From: CAZAGA01 sp041912175
Lineage (GTDB): Bacteria > Chloroflexota > Anaerolineae > Anaerolineales > UBA4823
Assembly: GCA_041912175.1 (NCBI GenBank)
Contig: JAYRNN010000022.1
Span: 1 to 41,203 of the forward strand
Reading direction: 5' to 3'
Length of the DNA stretch: 41,203 bases
The translations under genes were made by a program, and so were the position numbers. Positions 23,636 to 31,911 of this stretch are shown here, one piece after another. Positions within the stretch are counted from its first letter, which is position 1. Each line of letters starts with the position of its first letter. The notes beneath the pieces were generated by a model. The model saw nothing but the letters and a program-made list of their open reading frames with translations. It was not told the DNA's origin and did not search any database.

Positions 23636-24491
23636 CGAGCAAGCCTGGATCAATCGACGCAAGAAAGAAGCGGCGGCTGGTTATGCACAACTTTTGTCCA
23701 ACTTGATCGCTCAGTGGAATTCAGCGGCGCCGCAAGACCAGGCCTGGCTGATTTATTCTGCCAATTACCTCCTGCGCACCGGCGGCGTTCGCTGGGCGAT
23801 CGATCCCGTAACCATGCGCTGGCGGGTTCCTGAAATGCCCGAACTGGATTTCGATCATGCCTTCGACCAGCTTGATTTTGTGCTGCTGACCCATAGTCAC
23901 GCTGACCACCTGGATTTCGATTTACTGAGCGCCTTGCGCCATCTGCCGATTCGCTGGGTCGTTCCGCAGCACCTCCTGTCAAAAATGCTGGAGAGGGTAG
24001 CACTGCCGCCCAGTCTGGTCATCATCCCCCAGCCTGGGCAGCCTTTTACCATCAAGGGGGTTCGCATCATCCCGTTTGAAGGCCAGCATTTTGAAAAATC
24101 GGCGGCCGATGGCACGATCCTTCATGGGGTACCGGCGATGGGCTACCTGGTCGAATTCCAGGGAAAACGCTGGCTTTTTCCAGGCGATACTCGTGACTAC
24201 TGTTCAGGATTACCACATTGGCTGGGCGCGGTAGATGGAGCGTTTGCCCATGTATGGCTGGGACGCGGCAGCGCAGCGCTGGCTGAGCCGCCGCTCATCG
24301 CCGATTTCTGCCGATTTTGTTCATCGCTGGGGGCGAAACGAGTGGCGCTGACCCATTTGGAGGAATTTGGCAGAGGTGCAGATGATTTCTGGGGTGTCAG
24401 GCACGTCCGGCAGGTGATCTCTCGCCTGGAAGAGATCGCCCCGCAGCTTGACGCCGCGGCTTATTACTCAGGCGAGTGCGTCAGCTTGTAG
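23604..24491 (+). CDS. Metallo-beta-lactamase-fold hydrolase (UlaG-like)
   Basis: Protein of 295 aa. The zinc-binding motif HSHADHLD is at 97-104, and later FEGQH, FPGDTRDY (bridging Asp) and LTHLEEF provide the other ligands of the fold. The nearest well-known relatives are UlaG-type lactonases (L-ascorbate 6-phosphate lactonase) and other small MBL hydrolases, so opening a sugar-phosphate lactone or ester would fit the operon; the assignment to UlaG is weak. The start at 23604 lies inside the pfkB gene with GGTGGAGG about 10 nt upstream; the ATG at 23619 is an alternative. Last gene of unit 2. Confidence 0.85.
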   Translation: MPNTIMDRFSDEQAWINRRKKEAAAGYAQLLSNLIAQWNSAAPQDQAWLIYSANYLLRTGGVRWAIDPVTMRWRVPEMPELDFDHAFDQLDFVLLTHSHADHLDFDLLSALRHLPIRWVVPQHLLSKMLERVALPPSLVIIPQPGQPFTIKGVRIIPFEGQHFEKSAADGTILHGVPAMGYLVEFQGKRWLFPGDTRDYCSGLPHWLGAVDGAFAHVWLGRGSAALAEPPLIADFCRFCSSLGAKRVALTHLEEFGRGADDFWGVRHVRQVISRLEEIAPQLDAAAYYSGECVSL

Positions 24492-24649
24492 AACTTGGGT
24501 CAGCAATGGTCGAACAGAAGCGTTAGGCCTAGGAACTGGTGGAACCCGATCCGATTCGCGATGAAATACTTCTTGAGGAGGGCGGCGCCCGGCTCAGGCT
24601 GTGGGCTCAACGCGGCCGGTTGGGTCCAGATTAGCCCTGGGCAAGAGCT

Positions 24650-26005
24650 TCATGAGGAAGATATCTCTTCTCGTTTCATGGTGAGCTGGGCATGGTTCTG
24701 ACGGGTAATAGGGTACCAGATGAGCAGCGGCAGTGCCACCGCAAAGGCAATCACCGGGACGATGGCAAAGAAAAAGCGGATTCCGAACAAAGTGTAGGGG
24801 GTCTGCTCCACGCCCGGCACGTAGCCGAAGAGTTTGAGCGCCCAGCCGCTGATCGCAATCCCCAGAGCGCCGGTCAGCTTGCCCAGGAATGAATTCACCC
24901 CGAAGTAAATGCCCTCGTGGCGCTCGTTGGTCGCGGCTTGATCGACCTCCACCACATCCGGCAGAATGCTCCACGGGAAGACGTACTGGGCTGAAAAACC
25001 GACCCCGGCTACGAACGCGATCAGGTAAATCCACGGAGTTGGTTCGGCCGGCAGCAAGAACGCAGCGATAATCGCCACGCTGGCGATCGCCAGACCCAGG
25101 GCGTATGCCGGGCCTTTGTTCGTCTTCTGGGCAACATACCGCCAGGGGATTAAGAACACGCCGATTGTCACCAGCATGACCAGCATCACCAGGGGGATTT
25201 GATCGGCCATCTGCAGTTGATAGGTCAGGAAGAACGGCAGCAGGCTGGTCAGCAGGGTAAAGCTGATGCTGATGATCGTGCTCATAATCACGTACTGCAC
25301 AAACGGCCGGTTTTTAAACACCTGGCGGATCTGCTCCCAGGCTGGCATCTTCGCCGGCTGTTGATCTGGCCGAGGGCGTTCTTTTACTCCAAAGGTGGTG
25401 ATCAGCAGGGTGATGATCGCCACACTCCCAAAGACTGCGCCCATCCCGCTGTAAGCGGCGGTCTTTGACCAGCCCAGGCTCATGAAAAGCCCGGCAACGG
25501 CCGTGGTCGCGGCTGCGCCCAGGATATACCCCAGCACGGTGAAAATCATCCGCACCGAAATCAACGACGTGCGCTCGTCATAATCATAAGTGAGCTCGGC
25601 CGATAAGGCATAATAGGGCACGCTGACCAGGGTTTGGAAAGTATCGGCTAACAAGAAAGAGCCCAGCACGGCCAGAAAAGCGGTTAATCCGGTCAGACCC
25701 GGTGGAATGGAGAACAGGAGCCACACCGTTAGACCAAATGGAATTGCACCGAGCAGCATGTATGGTTTGCGCCTCCCCCAGCGGCTGCGGGTGCGGTCGG
25801 AAAAGTAGCCAAATAAAGGATCGTTAATGGCATCCCAGGTCAGCTTGCCCACCAGCAGGGCCGTGCCGGCTACCGCCGGGTCAATCCCGGCGATATCGGT
25901 GTAGAAAAATAATAAAAAGAACTGGATGGAGGCGGTGAGCAGTGAAATCCCCAGGTCGCCGATGCCGTATAAGATTTTGGCTTTGGTTGTTAGTTTTTCA
26001 CCCAT
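24650..26005 (-). CDS. GPH-family (glycoside-pentoside-hexuronide) cation symporter
   Basis: Twelve-helix transporter of 451 aa in the GPH branch of the MFS. The hallmarks are KILYGIGDLG at the N-terminus and WDAINDPLFGYFSDRTRSRWGRRKPYML between the second and third helices. The family imports melibiose, lactose, pentosides or glucuronides with a cation. GGGAGAG is 8 nt before the ATG. The gene begins 3 nt after the stop of the GxGYxYP gene, so the two are one operon and probably work on the same saccharide. It converges with the MBL gene; the 158 nt between them show no gene or clear terminator. Confidence 0.92.
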   Translation of the reverse strand: MGEKLTTKAKILYGIGDLGISLLTASIQFFLLFFYTDIAGIDPAVAGTALLVGKLTWDAINDPLFGYFSDRTRSRWGRRKPYMLLGAIPFGLTVWLLFSIPPGLTGLTAFLAVLGSFLLADTFQTLVSVPYYALSAELTYDYDERTSLISVRMIFTVLGYILGAAATTAVAGLFMSLGWSKTAAYSGMGAVFGSVAIITLLITTFGVKERPRPDQQPAKMPAWEQIRQVFKNRPFVQYVIMSTIISISFTLLTSLLPFFLTYQLQMADQIPLVMLVMLVTIGVFLIPWRYVAQKTNKGPAYALGLAIASVAIIAAFLLPAEPTPWIYLIAFVAGVGFSAQYVFPWSILPDVVEVDQAATNERHEGIYFGVNSFLGKLTGALGIAISGWALKLFGYVPGVEQTPYTLFGIRFFFAIVPVIAFAVALPLLIWYPITRQNHAQLTMKREEISSS

Positions 26006-26008
26006 GGT

Positions 26009-27754
26009 TCAGCTCTCCCGATGGCGGTTTTGTTGATTCTGGCAGGCAGCGCGCAGGAAAGTATCCCCGCGGACGACATGGACGTGGTTGTTATCCAGCC
26101 CGGATACGAAGTGGATAACATCGTCAAGGGTGGCGCGATAGGCGAACAGGTGGACGCCGATGAAGCGCGGCCTGGGCCCCGGTGCTGCAATCAACCGGCG
26201 CAAGCCGTCCAGCATGTCTTCGGCGTTGTCCCATAAATGGTCGAGGGTCGGCCATTGGTTGGCGACAAACATTGCCCTACCTACCTGGGTTTGTGGGGTG
26301 CGGTTTTGAACTGCGTAACCTGCCAGGTAGCCGGTCAAGCCCTGCGAATGCCCCGCCAGCAGGCGGATCACCCGCGCCGGTGGATCGGCGACATAAAAAG
26401 TAACCACGTTGATTCCAACCTGCTGGCAAGCCTTGCGGCTTTCATCCAGGTAAGCTGCAAGGGTCGGCGAGAGGGGAGGAATGACATACCCCGCTCCGGA
26501 TGGTCCGGCAATCAGGCAGTCATTGGCAGTGGCGGTTCGCCTATATTTCTCAAAAAGAGCCGGGGCAAGCCCGGCCAACAGCGGTTGGGTTTCCCAATTG
26601 AAAGGGATGCGGCCGCGCTGCGGGTTGTACCAGTTTCCTAGCTCCCCGCTGTTCATCATCATCAATTGGTCGCCGTCCGAAAGGGTAAACGTGAGGTAGG
26701 TTCCTTGCGGATCTAGCTCAGGCTCCTGAGGAGGAAGGGTTGGCGACATTCCGAGCGGTTTCACCTGGCTGTGAAATGAGAAATTACCTGCCAGGTGCGC
26801 CGGAGCCAGGCGTAGGCCATTTGCAGACAGGTGGAGCATGAAGGCGAGCTCATCCTCGCGTTGGGTATGCCAGCCAAAAATGGTCGGATAGGGTTCTGCC
26901 CGGACTGCTCGTTGGATCTGCGTCGCCAGGCGCACTTCTCGCGACCGCCGTCCCATGGACGATAACCCCAAGCGACGGAGCGGCGCGTCCAGGCTGAGCG
27001 CAAAGATTCCTTCGCGCAGCCAGGGCGGCCCAAAGGCCAGCAGCAGGAGCAGCTTGTCTCCCCAGCCCTGTGACCGGCTGCTCAAGCTGTAGATAAAGAT
27101 CTTTTGTTGGACCAGGTAATCCACAAATTCCGGGCGCTGCCAGCCGGGCTCGACACAGGCCACCGCGCCGGGTTTGCACTTGGAAAAAAGATGGGCAAAG
27201 GCCCAGGCATACAAATCGGCGCGGTCTTGCCACTTTCCGCACAGGTCATGCTGGACGGCCAGGCCAAGCTCTTTAGCCCACTTTTCTATCCCGGATTCGA
27301 CCGGCAGCAAATCGTCTTGGGCGGCAAGCATCAGGGCGAGGTTGGCTGTATCGGCCATGGCGGCATCCCATATTACGCAGCCGTTCAGATTCTCCTGATG
27401 CCGGTGAACCAGTTCCTCCAGGCTGCTGAGAGCCTCAGTCTCGCAGCCGTGCGCCTGACGGTAATATTCCAGGTTGCGTTGATCCTGGTTCCCGAGCAAG
27501 GCGCGATACTTCCCGTACCAGAGCTCGTCATCCAGAAAGACCTCATTCGTCCGCCGGGCGTTGGGATCATCGTAAATGCCATAATCCAGGAAGACCGTCG
27601 GGGCGCGGCGGTTGACAATGCCCTGGAGCGCGGCAGCGCACAAGCGATATGGATAGGGTTGGCCAGAAATATCGAGCGTTTCGATTTGGCGGGGAATGCT
27701 GCCAGGAGGCATGTCAATATTATAACGGGAGACGATTAAAAGAGGCGCCAACAA
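26009..27754 (-). CDS. GxGYxYP domain-containing protein (putative glycoside hydrolase)
   Basis: Protein of 581 aa resembling the GxGYxYP family. The eponymous motif appears as GAGYVIP in GPSGAGYVIPPLSPTLAAYL, with Ile in place of the second Tyr. Other conserved parts are AAALQGIVNRRAPTVFLDYG near the N-terminus and YLTFTLSDGDQLMMMNSGELG in the middle. The family is found in polysaccharide-using bacteria, and its activity is poorly defined. No signal peptide is visible, unlike many relatives. The start is uncertain: a TTG at 27754 has GGGGAG 7 nt upstream, while the ATG at 27712 has no RBS. The 251 nt upstream, shared with the divergent uxuB operon, hold no gene I trust. Confidence 0.78.
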   Translation of the reverse strand: MLAPLLIVSRYNIDMPPGSIPRQIETLDISGQPYPYRLCAAALQGIVNRRAPTVFLDYGIYDDPNARRTNEVFLDDELWYGKYRALLGNQDQRNLEYYRQAHGCETEALSSLEELVHRHQENLNGCVIWDAAMADTANLALMLAAQDDLLPVESGIEKWAKELGLAVQHDLCGKWQDRADLYAWAFAHLFSKCKPGAVACVEPGWQRPEFVDYLVQQKIFIYSLSSRSQGWGDKLLLLLAFGPPWLREGIFALSLDAPLRRLGLSSMGRRSREVRLATQIQRAVRAEPYPTIFGWHTQREDELAFMLHLSANGLRLAPAHLAGNFSFHSQVKPLGMSPTLPPQEPELDPQGTYLTFTLSDGDQLMMMNSGELGNWYNPQRGRIPFNWETQPLLAGLAPALFEKYRRTATANDCLIAGPSGAGYVIPPLSPTLAAYLDESRKACQQVGINVVTFYVADPPARVIRLLAGHSQGLTGYLAGYAVQNRTPQTQVGRAMFVANQWPTLDHLWDNAEDMLDGLRRLIAAPGPRPRFIGVHLFAYRATLDDVIHFVSGLDNNHVHVVRGDTFLRAACQNQQNRHRES

Positions 27755-28005
27755 TGAGATGCTCCCCGGGAGGAGTAAGGTGGCTTATTTGGTGATATGA
27801 TATGATGCGTAAAAGAGTTGCCTGCTGCCTGATGAGATGCCAGCTCAATTAAAGATCGCCCCAACACAAAAGATGGCCGTTACGGATTAGAATCGAACAA
27901 CGAAATGGTGCAGATTTACAAACAACACCAGCGTGAACCCCGCGTCCTGCGCCGCAGTATGCCGGTGATGGGTGAAACTCTTAAAAAATTAACGGAGAGC
28001 TGTCA

Positions 28006-28839
28006 ATGAACCTTCAGGAACTTACTGCAATATACGACTTTAGCGGCAAAACGTTTGCGGTGACCGGCGGCGCCGGCGCACTGGGTGGAGACGTGGTCAT
28101 GGCGCTAGTTGGCTGCGGAGCGAATGTCATGATCCTCGATCTCCGGCTTGGGGGTGTTGCGGCGATTAAGGAACGCCTGGAGGACCGGGCAAACCAGGTT
28201 GACGCGCTCGAGGTCGACGTAATGAATCGCGACAGCCTGGTGACGGCCCGAGAGGCAATCAACAAACGCTTCGGCTCTCTCTACGGCCTGGTCAATGCCG
28301 CCGGTGGCAATAACCCGCGAGCGACGGTCAACCCGACGATGAGCTATTTCGACATCCCGGAGGATGCGTTGCGCTTTGTCCTCGATTTGAACATTCTTGG
28401 CACGATGATGCCTTGCCAGATCTTCGCCAAGCAAATGGTCGAGACCGGCGAAGGTGTGATTCTGAACTTTTCTTCGATGAACGCCTATCGCCCACTGACC
28501 AATATCGCTGCTTATTCGGCGTCCAAGGCTGCTATCACCAATTTCACCGCGTGGCTGGCAGTGTACCTGGCGCAGAACTTCTCTGGTAAGATCCGGGTCA
28601 ATGCCATCGCTCCTGGTTTTTTCCTAGGCGAGCAGAATCGTTTCCTCTTGATAAACAAGGATAGCGGTGAATGGACTGCCCGCGGCCAGAAGATCGTAGA
28701 TCATACCCCAATGGGCCGTTTTGGCAATCCGGAAGACTTGCTGGGTTGTGTGCTGTGGCTGCTCTCTCCGGCTGCTTCGTTTGTAACCGGTATCACGGTT
28801 CCGGTGGATGGTGGGTTCTCAGCCTATGCCGGAGTGTAG
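28006..28839 (+). CDS. uxuB: SDR-family fructuronate reductase / D-mannonate oxidoreductase (UxuB, YjmF type)
   Basis: Short-chain dehydrogenase of 277 aa. The cofactor motif TGGAGALGG is at 20-28, NAAGGNNPRAT near 97, and the catalytic Ser157, Tyr170 and Lys174 are present (YSASK). The C-terminal pattern (NAIAPGFF, HTPMGRFG, FVTGITVPVDGGFSAYAGV) is that of the Bacillus-type UxuB, which reduces D-fructuronate to D-mannonate with NAD(P)H. GGAG is 8 nt before the ATG. First gene of a three-gene operon with a LarA-like epimerase and KDG kinase; it complements the UxaE gene 22 kb away in a hexuronate route. Confidence 0.87.
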   Translation: MNLQELTAIYDFSGKTFAVTGGAGALGGDVVMALVGCGANVMILDLRLGGVAAIKERLEDRANQVDALEVDVMNRDSLVTAREAINKRFGSLYGLVNAAGGNNPRATVNPTMSYFDIPEDALRFVLDLNILGTMMPCQIFAKQMVETGEGVILNFSSMNAYRPLTNIAAYSASKAAITNFTAWLAVYLAQNFSGKIRVNAIAPGFFLGEQNRFLLINKDSGEWTARGQKIVDHTPMGRFGNPEDLLGCVLWLLSPAASFVTGITVPVDGGFSAYAGV

Positions 28840-28899
28840 GGCCGTGAGACTGCGCCTGTCTCAGCGGGAACCTGCTGGCAAGAAGGAGGATGCAAACAC

Positions 28900-30159
28900 A
28901 TGGTGATCGCTCAAGTAATTGCAGAAACCGGCCTGCTGACATTCGCCGAAGTCATGGATGTGCTGACAAAGGGCCTGGGTGGTAGATTCACCGGACAGAA
29001 AGTACTGGTTCTCATTCCTGATCACACCCGGTCGCTGCCGCTCCCCGAGCTGTTTCGGATGGTGGTCGAAATTTTACATGATGTGGGGAAGCTTACTGTC
29101 ATGGTTGCCCTGGGAACGCATCCAGGGTATTCGGAAGAAGGCCTGAACCACCTGGTGGGCATCACTGCTGAAGAACGAGCCACCACCTACCGGCATGTGG
29201 GTTTGCTCAATCATGCCTGGGATGACCCGGCGGCGCTGACCTCGCTCGGTCTAATGGGTCATGATGAGATCCGGCGACTTGCCGGGTCGAACTGGCATTC
29301 TTCCTTGCCCACCGAAATCAACATCCGAATTAACAAGGCAGTGTTGGAACACGATGCCGTGGTGATTGTCGGTCCGACATTCCCCCATGAGGTCATCGGC
29401 TTTTCCGGTGGGGCGAAGTATTTATTCCCTGGTATCTCTGGGCCGGAAGTCATAAACGCTACCCATTGGCTGGGCGCCCTTGCCACGGTTGTCGGCACGA
29501 TCGGAATCAAGGATACACCGGTAAGAGCCATGGTTCATGCTGCTGCGGCGCATCTGAAAACGCCGATAACCCTGGCAGCCCTGATTGTCCAGGGGCATGA
29601 ACTGGCAGGCGTGCTCGTCGGCGATGTGTACGATACCTGGGACGCGGCCGCAGATGTGTCGGCAATGCGCCACATCCACTGGGTCGATCATCCCTACAAA
29701 CGTTTGTTGTCATGCTGTCCGCCGATGTATGACGAGCTGTGGACTGCGGGCAAGTGTATGTACAAGCTGGAGCCTGTGGTCGAGGAGGGCGGAGAGGTTG
29801 TAATTTACGCGCCGCACCTGGATGTGGTCAGTCGGGCCCATGGCAAATATATTTACCAAGTCGGTTATCATATCTTGCCTTACTTCTTGAACGATTGGGA
29901 TCGTTTCAAAGACATCCCTACAGGAGTGTTAGCTCACAGCACCCATGTACGCGGGTCTGGGGTAATGGTGAACGGCGTTGAGAAGGCGAACGTCAAGGTT
30001 ACCCTGGCGAGCAAAATTTCAGCCGAGGACTGCGCGAAAATGAATCTGGGCTATTTAGACCCGGCCTCTATCGATCCGGCCGAATGGAAGAATCGCGAGG
30101 ACGAAGGCATTCTTTATGTAGCCAGAGCTGGCGAAATGTTATACAAGGTAAAACAATAA
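28900..30159 (+). CDS. LarA-like nickel-pincer racemase/epimerase
   Basis: Protein of 419 aa of the lactate racemase (LarA, DUF2088) family. Residues equivalent to the LarA active site are present with matching spacing: Asp41 and Arg44 (PDHTR), His74 (GTHPG), His163 and Lys173 (PHEVIGFSGGAKYLFPG; Lys is the covalent nickel-pincer attachment site), and His189. Such homologs racemise or epimerise 2-hydroxy acids. Between UxuB, which makes mannonate, and KDG kinase, the likely substrate is a sugar acid, for example C2 epimerisation of mannonate to gluconate; this is inference. The cofactor needs LarB, LarC and LarE; a larE is at 36930. AGGAGG lies close upstream. Confidence 0.85.
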   Translation: MVIAQVIAETGLLTFAEVMDVLTKGLGGRFTGQKVLVLIPDHTRSLPLPELFRMVVEILHDVGKLTVMVALGTHPGYSEEGLNHLVGITAEERATTYRHVGLLNHAWDDPAALTSLGLMGHDEIRRLAGSNWHSSLPTEINIRINKAVLEHDAVVIVGPTFPHEVIGFSGGAKYLFPGISGPEVINATHWLGALATVVGTIGIKDTPVRAMVHAAAAHLKTPITLAALIVQGHELAGVLVGDVYDTWDAAADVSAMRHIHWVDHPYKRLLSCCPPMYDELWTAGKCMYKLEPVVEEGGEVVIYAPHLDVVSRAHGKYIYQVGYHILPYFLNDWDRFKDIPTGVLAHSTHVRGSGVMVNGVEKANVKVTLASKISAEDCAKMNLGYLDPASIDPAEWKNREDEGILYVARAGEMLYKVKQ

Positions 30160-30189
30160 GCACAATTATGGCGAAATGAGGAGATAGGC

Positions 30190-31272
30190 ATGAGCTATGG
30201 CATGAACTTAAAAACAGAGGGTGCGTTGGATCTGGTGTCTCTGGGTGCGCTGGTCCATCGGCTGGACCCCGGGATCATCCCCTTTCGCAAAGCCAGTCAC
30301 TGTGACATCCATGTGAGCGGTGGTGAATTTAATGTGGCTGCGAACCTGGCTGACTGCTTTGGTTTGAAAGCGGGCATTGTGACCGCCATGGTTAAATATC
30401 CGATCGGCGATCTGATTGCTGAACGGGTGAGAGCTATGGGCGTCACCCCGTTCTACAAACACTTTGAGCACAACGGCGTAACCGGCCCGAACATGGCGAC
30501 GGTCTACAGCGACTGCGGCCAGGGTATCCGGGCGCCGGTGGTGTTCTACAACCGCGCCAACGAGGCGGCTGCACAGCTAAAACCGGGCGACTTCGATTGG
30601 AACAAGATCTTTGCCGGCGGCGTGCGCTGGTTCAACAGCGGCGGCATCTTCGCCGCCCTGTCTGAGACCACCGGCCAGCTAATTATTGAGGGCATGAAAG
30701 CAGCTAAGGCGGCCGGCGCTATCATCTCCTTCGATTTGAACTACCGCGCCAAACTGTGGAACCTGTGGGGCGGGCATGCGGTCGCTTTGAAGGTGCTCCG
30801 CGGGATTGTGGAAAACGTCGACGTGATCGTCGGCAACGAAGAGGATCTGCAGATGGGCCTCGGCATCCCCGGTCCGGAGGTTGCGGCCAAATCCAAGCTT
30901 GACCCAGGCGTATTTTTCGGTATGATTGACAAAGTGACCGCCATGTACCCGAATGTCAAGGTTGTAGCTACCACGCTGCGCGAGGTGCATTCGACCAATC
31001 GGCACAGTTGGGGGGCGGTCGCCTGGGTGAACGGCAAAACTTACCAATCACCCACTTGTGAACTGGATGTGGTGGATCGTGTGGGTGGTGGAGATGGCTA
31101 TGCCGCCGGGTTCTTCTATGGGCTATTATCCGGCGTCTCTGAACAGGAGGCGGTGAACCTTGGCTGGGCTCACGGCGCGCTGCTGACTACCTATCCAGGG
31201 GATACCACGATGGCGACTATAGACCAGGTGCGGGCGTTTGCCAAGGGTGGCTCGGCGCGCATTCAGCGTTGA
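30190..31272 (+). CDS. kdgK: 2-keto-3-deoxygluconate kinase-like PfkB kinase
   Basis: PfkB kinase of 360 aa, recognised as KDG-kinase-like by GGEFNVAANLADCFGL, FDLNYRAKLW, IVGNEEDLQMGLG and the C-terminal DRVGGGDGYAAGFFYGLL, where the catalytic Asp is in GGGD. It is longer than typical KdgK (about 310-340 aa) owing to extra central segments. It would phosphorylate KDG to KDPG, the end of the uronate route before aldolase cleavage. GAGGAG is 8 nt upstream of the ATG. The gene is 30 nt after the LarA-like gene; no terminator is obvious after it, only decayed sequence. Confidence 0.85.
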   Translation: MSYGMNLKTEGALDLVSLGALVHRLDPGIIPFRKASHCDIHVSGGEFNVAANLADCFGLKAGIVTAMVKYPIGDLIAERVRAMGVTPFYKHFEHNGVTGPNMATVYSDCGQGIRAPVVFYNRANEAAAQLKPGDFDWNKIFAGGVRWFNSGGIFAALSETTGQLIIEGMKAAKAAGAIISFDLNYRAKLWNLWGGHAVALKVLRGIVENVDVIVGNEEDLQMGLGIPGPEVAAKSKLDPGVFFGMIDKVTAMYPNVKVVATTLREVHSTNRHSWGAVAWVNGKTYQSPTCELDVVDRVGGGDGYAAGFFYGLLSGVSEQEAVNLGWAHGALLTTYPGDTTMATIDQVRAFAKGGSARIQR

Positions 31273-31304
31273 GATTATTAGATTAATGAGGAAGACAACC
31301 GGCG

Positions 31305-31540
31305 AGTAATGAGAAAATCCTCGATCAATTATCCATCGCTGCGATTCGCACCCTTACGCTGGATGTGATCGAACAGGCCGATTCCGGACCTCCAGGCACT
31401 CCGGTGGGGATGGCGCCCGTCTCCTGCACCCTATATCAGCGTTTTTTTTGCGCTTCGACCCCGCCGGTCCGATCGAGCCCAATCGTGACCGTTATATCCT
31501 GTCGGCCGGGCGCCGCTTCAGGCTGCTCCACAGCCAAAGA
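31305..31540 (+). pseudogene. Transketolase N-terminal remnant (frameshifted)
   Basis: Reading from about 31305 gives EKILDQLSIAAIRTLTLDVI then EQADSGPPGTPVGMAPV, which is the N-terminus of transketolase (normally DSGHPGTPMG). After QRF, an eight-T run shifts the frame. In the next frame the match continues as LRFDPAGPIEPNRDRYILSA and then decays (GRR in place of GHA). An in-frame stop lies at 31287-31289 and there is no usable start codon. Only about 80 codons of the ~650-codon gene remain. Most of the 31273-31911 gap is explained by this and the next fragment. Confidence 0.8.
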
Positions 31541-31568
31541 TCAACTTGTTAAAACCAAATCAACACGG

Positions 31569-31710
31569 ATGGGAGAAATTCATGAATGCATGTATGTGCA
31601 GTTCGGCGGCTTCCTGGCGAAGAAGCGGTGGGGCATTCCGTTTGTCTTGAAGGTCCACTCGCTGGAGCCGCTGCGTTCGCACCTTCCCACTGGACGACAT
31701 GGATCGGATT
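31569..31710 (+). pseudogene. Glycosyltransferase (GT4/glycogen-synthase-like) remnant
   Basis: About 45 codons give YVQFGGFLAKKRWGIPFVLK followed by VHSLEPLRSH. This resembles the N-terminal region of GT4 glycosyltransferases and glycogen synthases, where HFGGILAKLxYGIPLVxTVHSLEPLRPW is typical. The upstream HTW motif and the downstream nucleotide-binding domain are absent. It is fused in frame to unrelated sequence from the transketolase remnant, consistent with deletion joining two dead genes. Confidence 0.6.
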
Positions 31711-31750
31711 CACTGGTCGATTTCACCGGATTACGCAGTACCCCGTGGGA

Positions 31751-31778
31751 TTGACCGGGTTTTAGCTTTGTGTATAAT
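31751..31778 (+). promoter_or_regulatory. Strong sigma-70-type promoter for the polysaccharide cassette
   Basis: TTGACC (31751-31756), a 16-bp spacer and a consensus TATAAT (31773-31778). It lies after the dead gene fragments and would give a leader of about 125 nt before the flippase gene. I see no structured motif that I can name in that leader. Confidence 0.7.
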
Positions 31779-31911
31779 TGCGCAGAGCAATGAACAATTC
31801 GGGAACCACGGAATGGGCATCTGCTTATCCTGGGTGTTGGCCCTCAGAGCACTCAAGGTTTCCCGTTGACCAGTACAGACTGTCCCAGTTGCCCACGGGA
31901 AATCCTGGATC

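Noticed and set aside
24492..24649. Possible coding remnant between the convergent MBL and symporter genes (a frame reading VEPDPIRDEILLEE).
   Set aside because: About 30 codons with no start, RBS or family I can name; no hairpin-plus-U-tract terminator either.
27905..28009. A 34-codon frame (MVQIYKQHQREP...) whose TGA overlaps the uxuB ATG as ATGA.
   Set aside because: No ribosome binding site, no recognisable motif, and an ordinary overlap can arise by chance; the uxuB start has its own GGAG. Could be a leader peptide but there is no supporting evidence.
31365..31754. 129-codon hypothetical protein after kdgK.
   Set aside because: Its two halves match pieces of different known enzymes, with a frameshift between matching frames, so it is treated as pseudogene debris.
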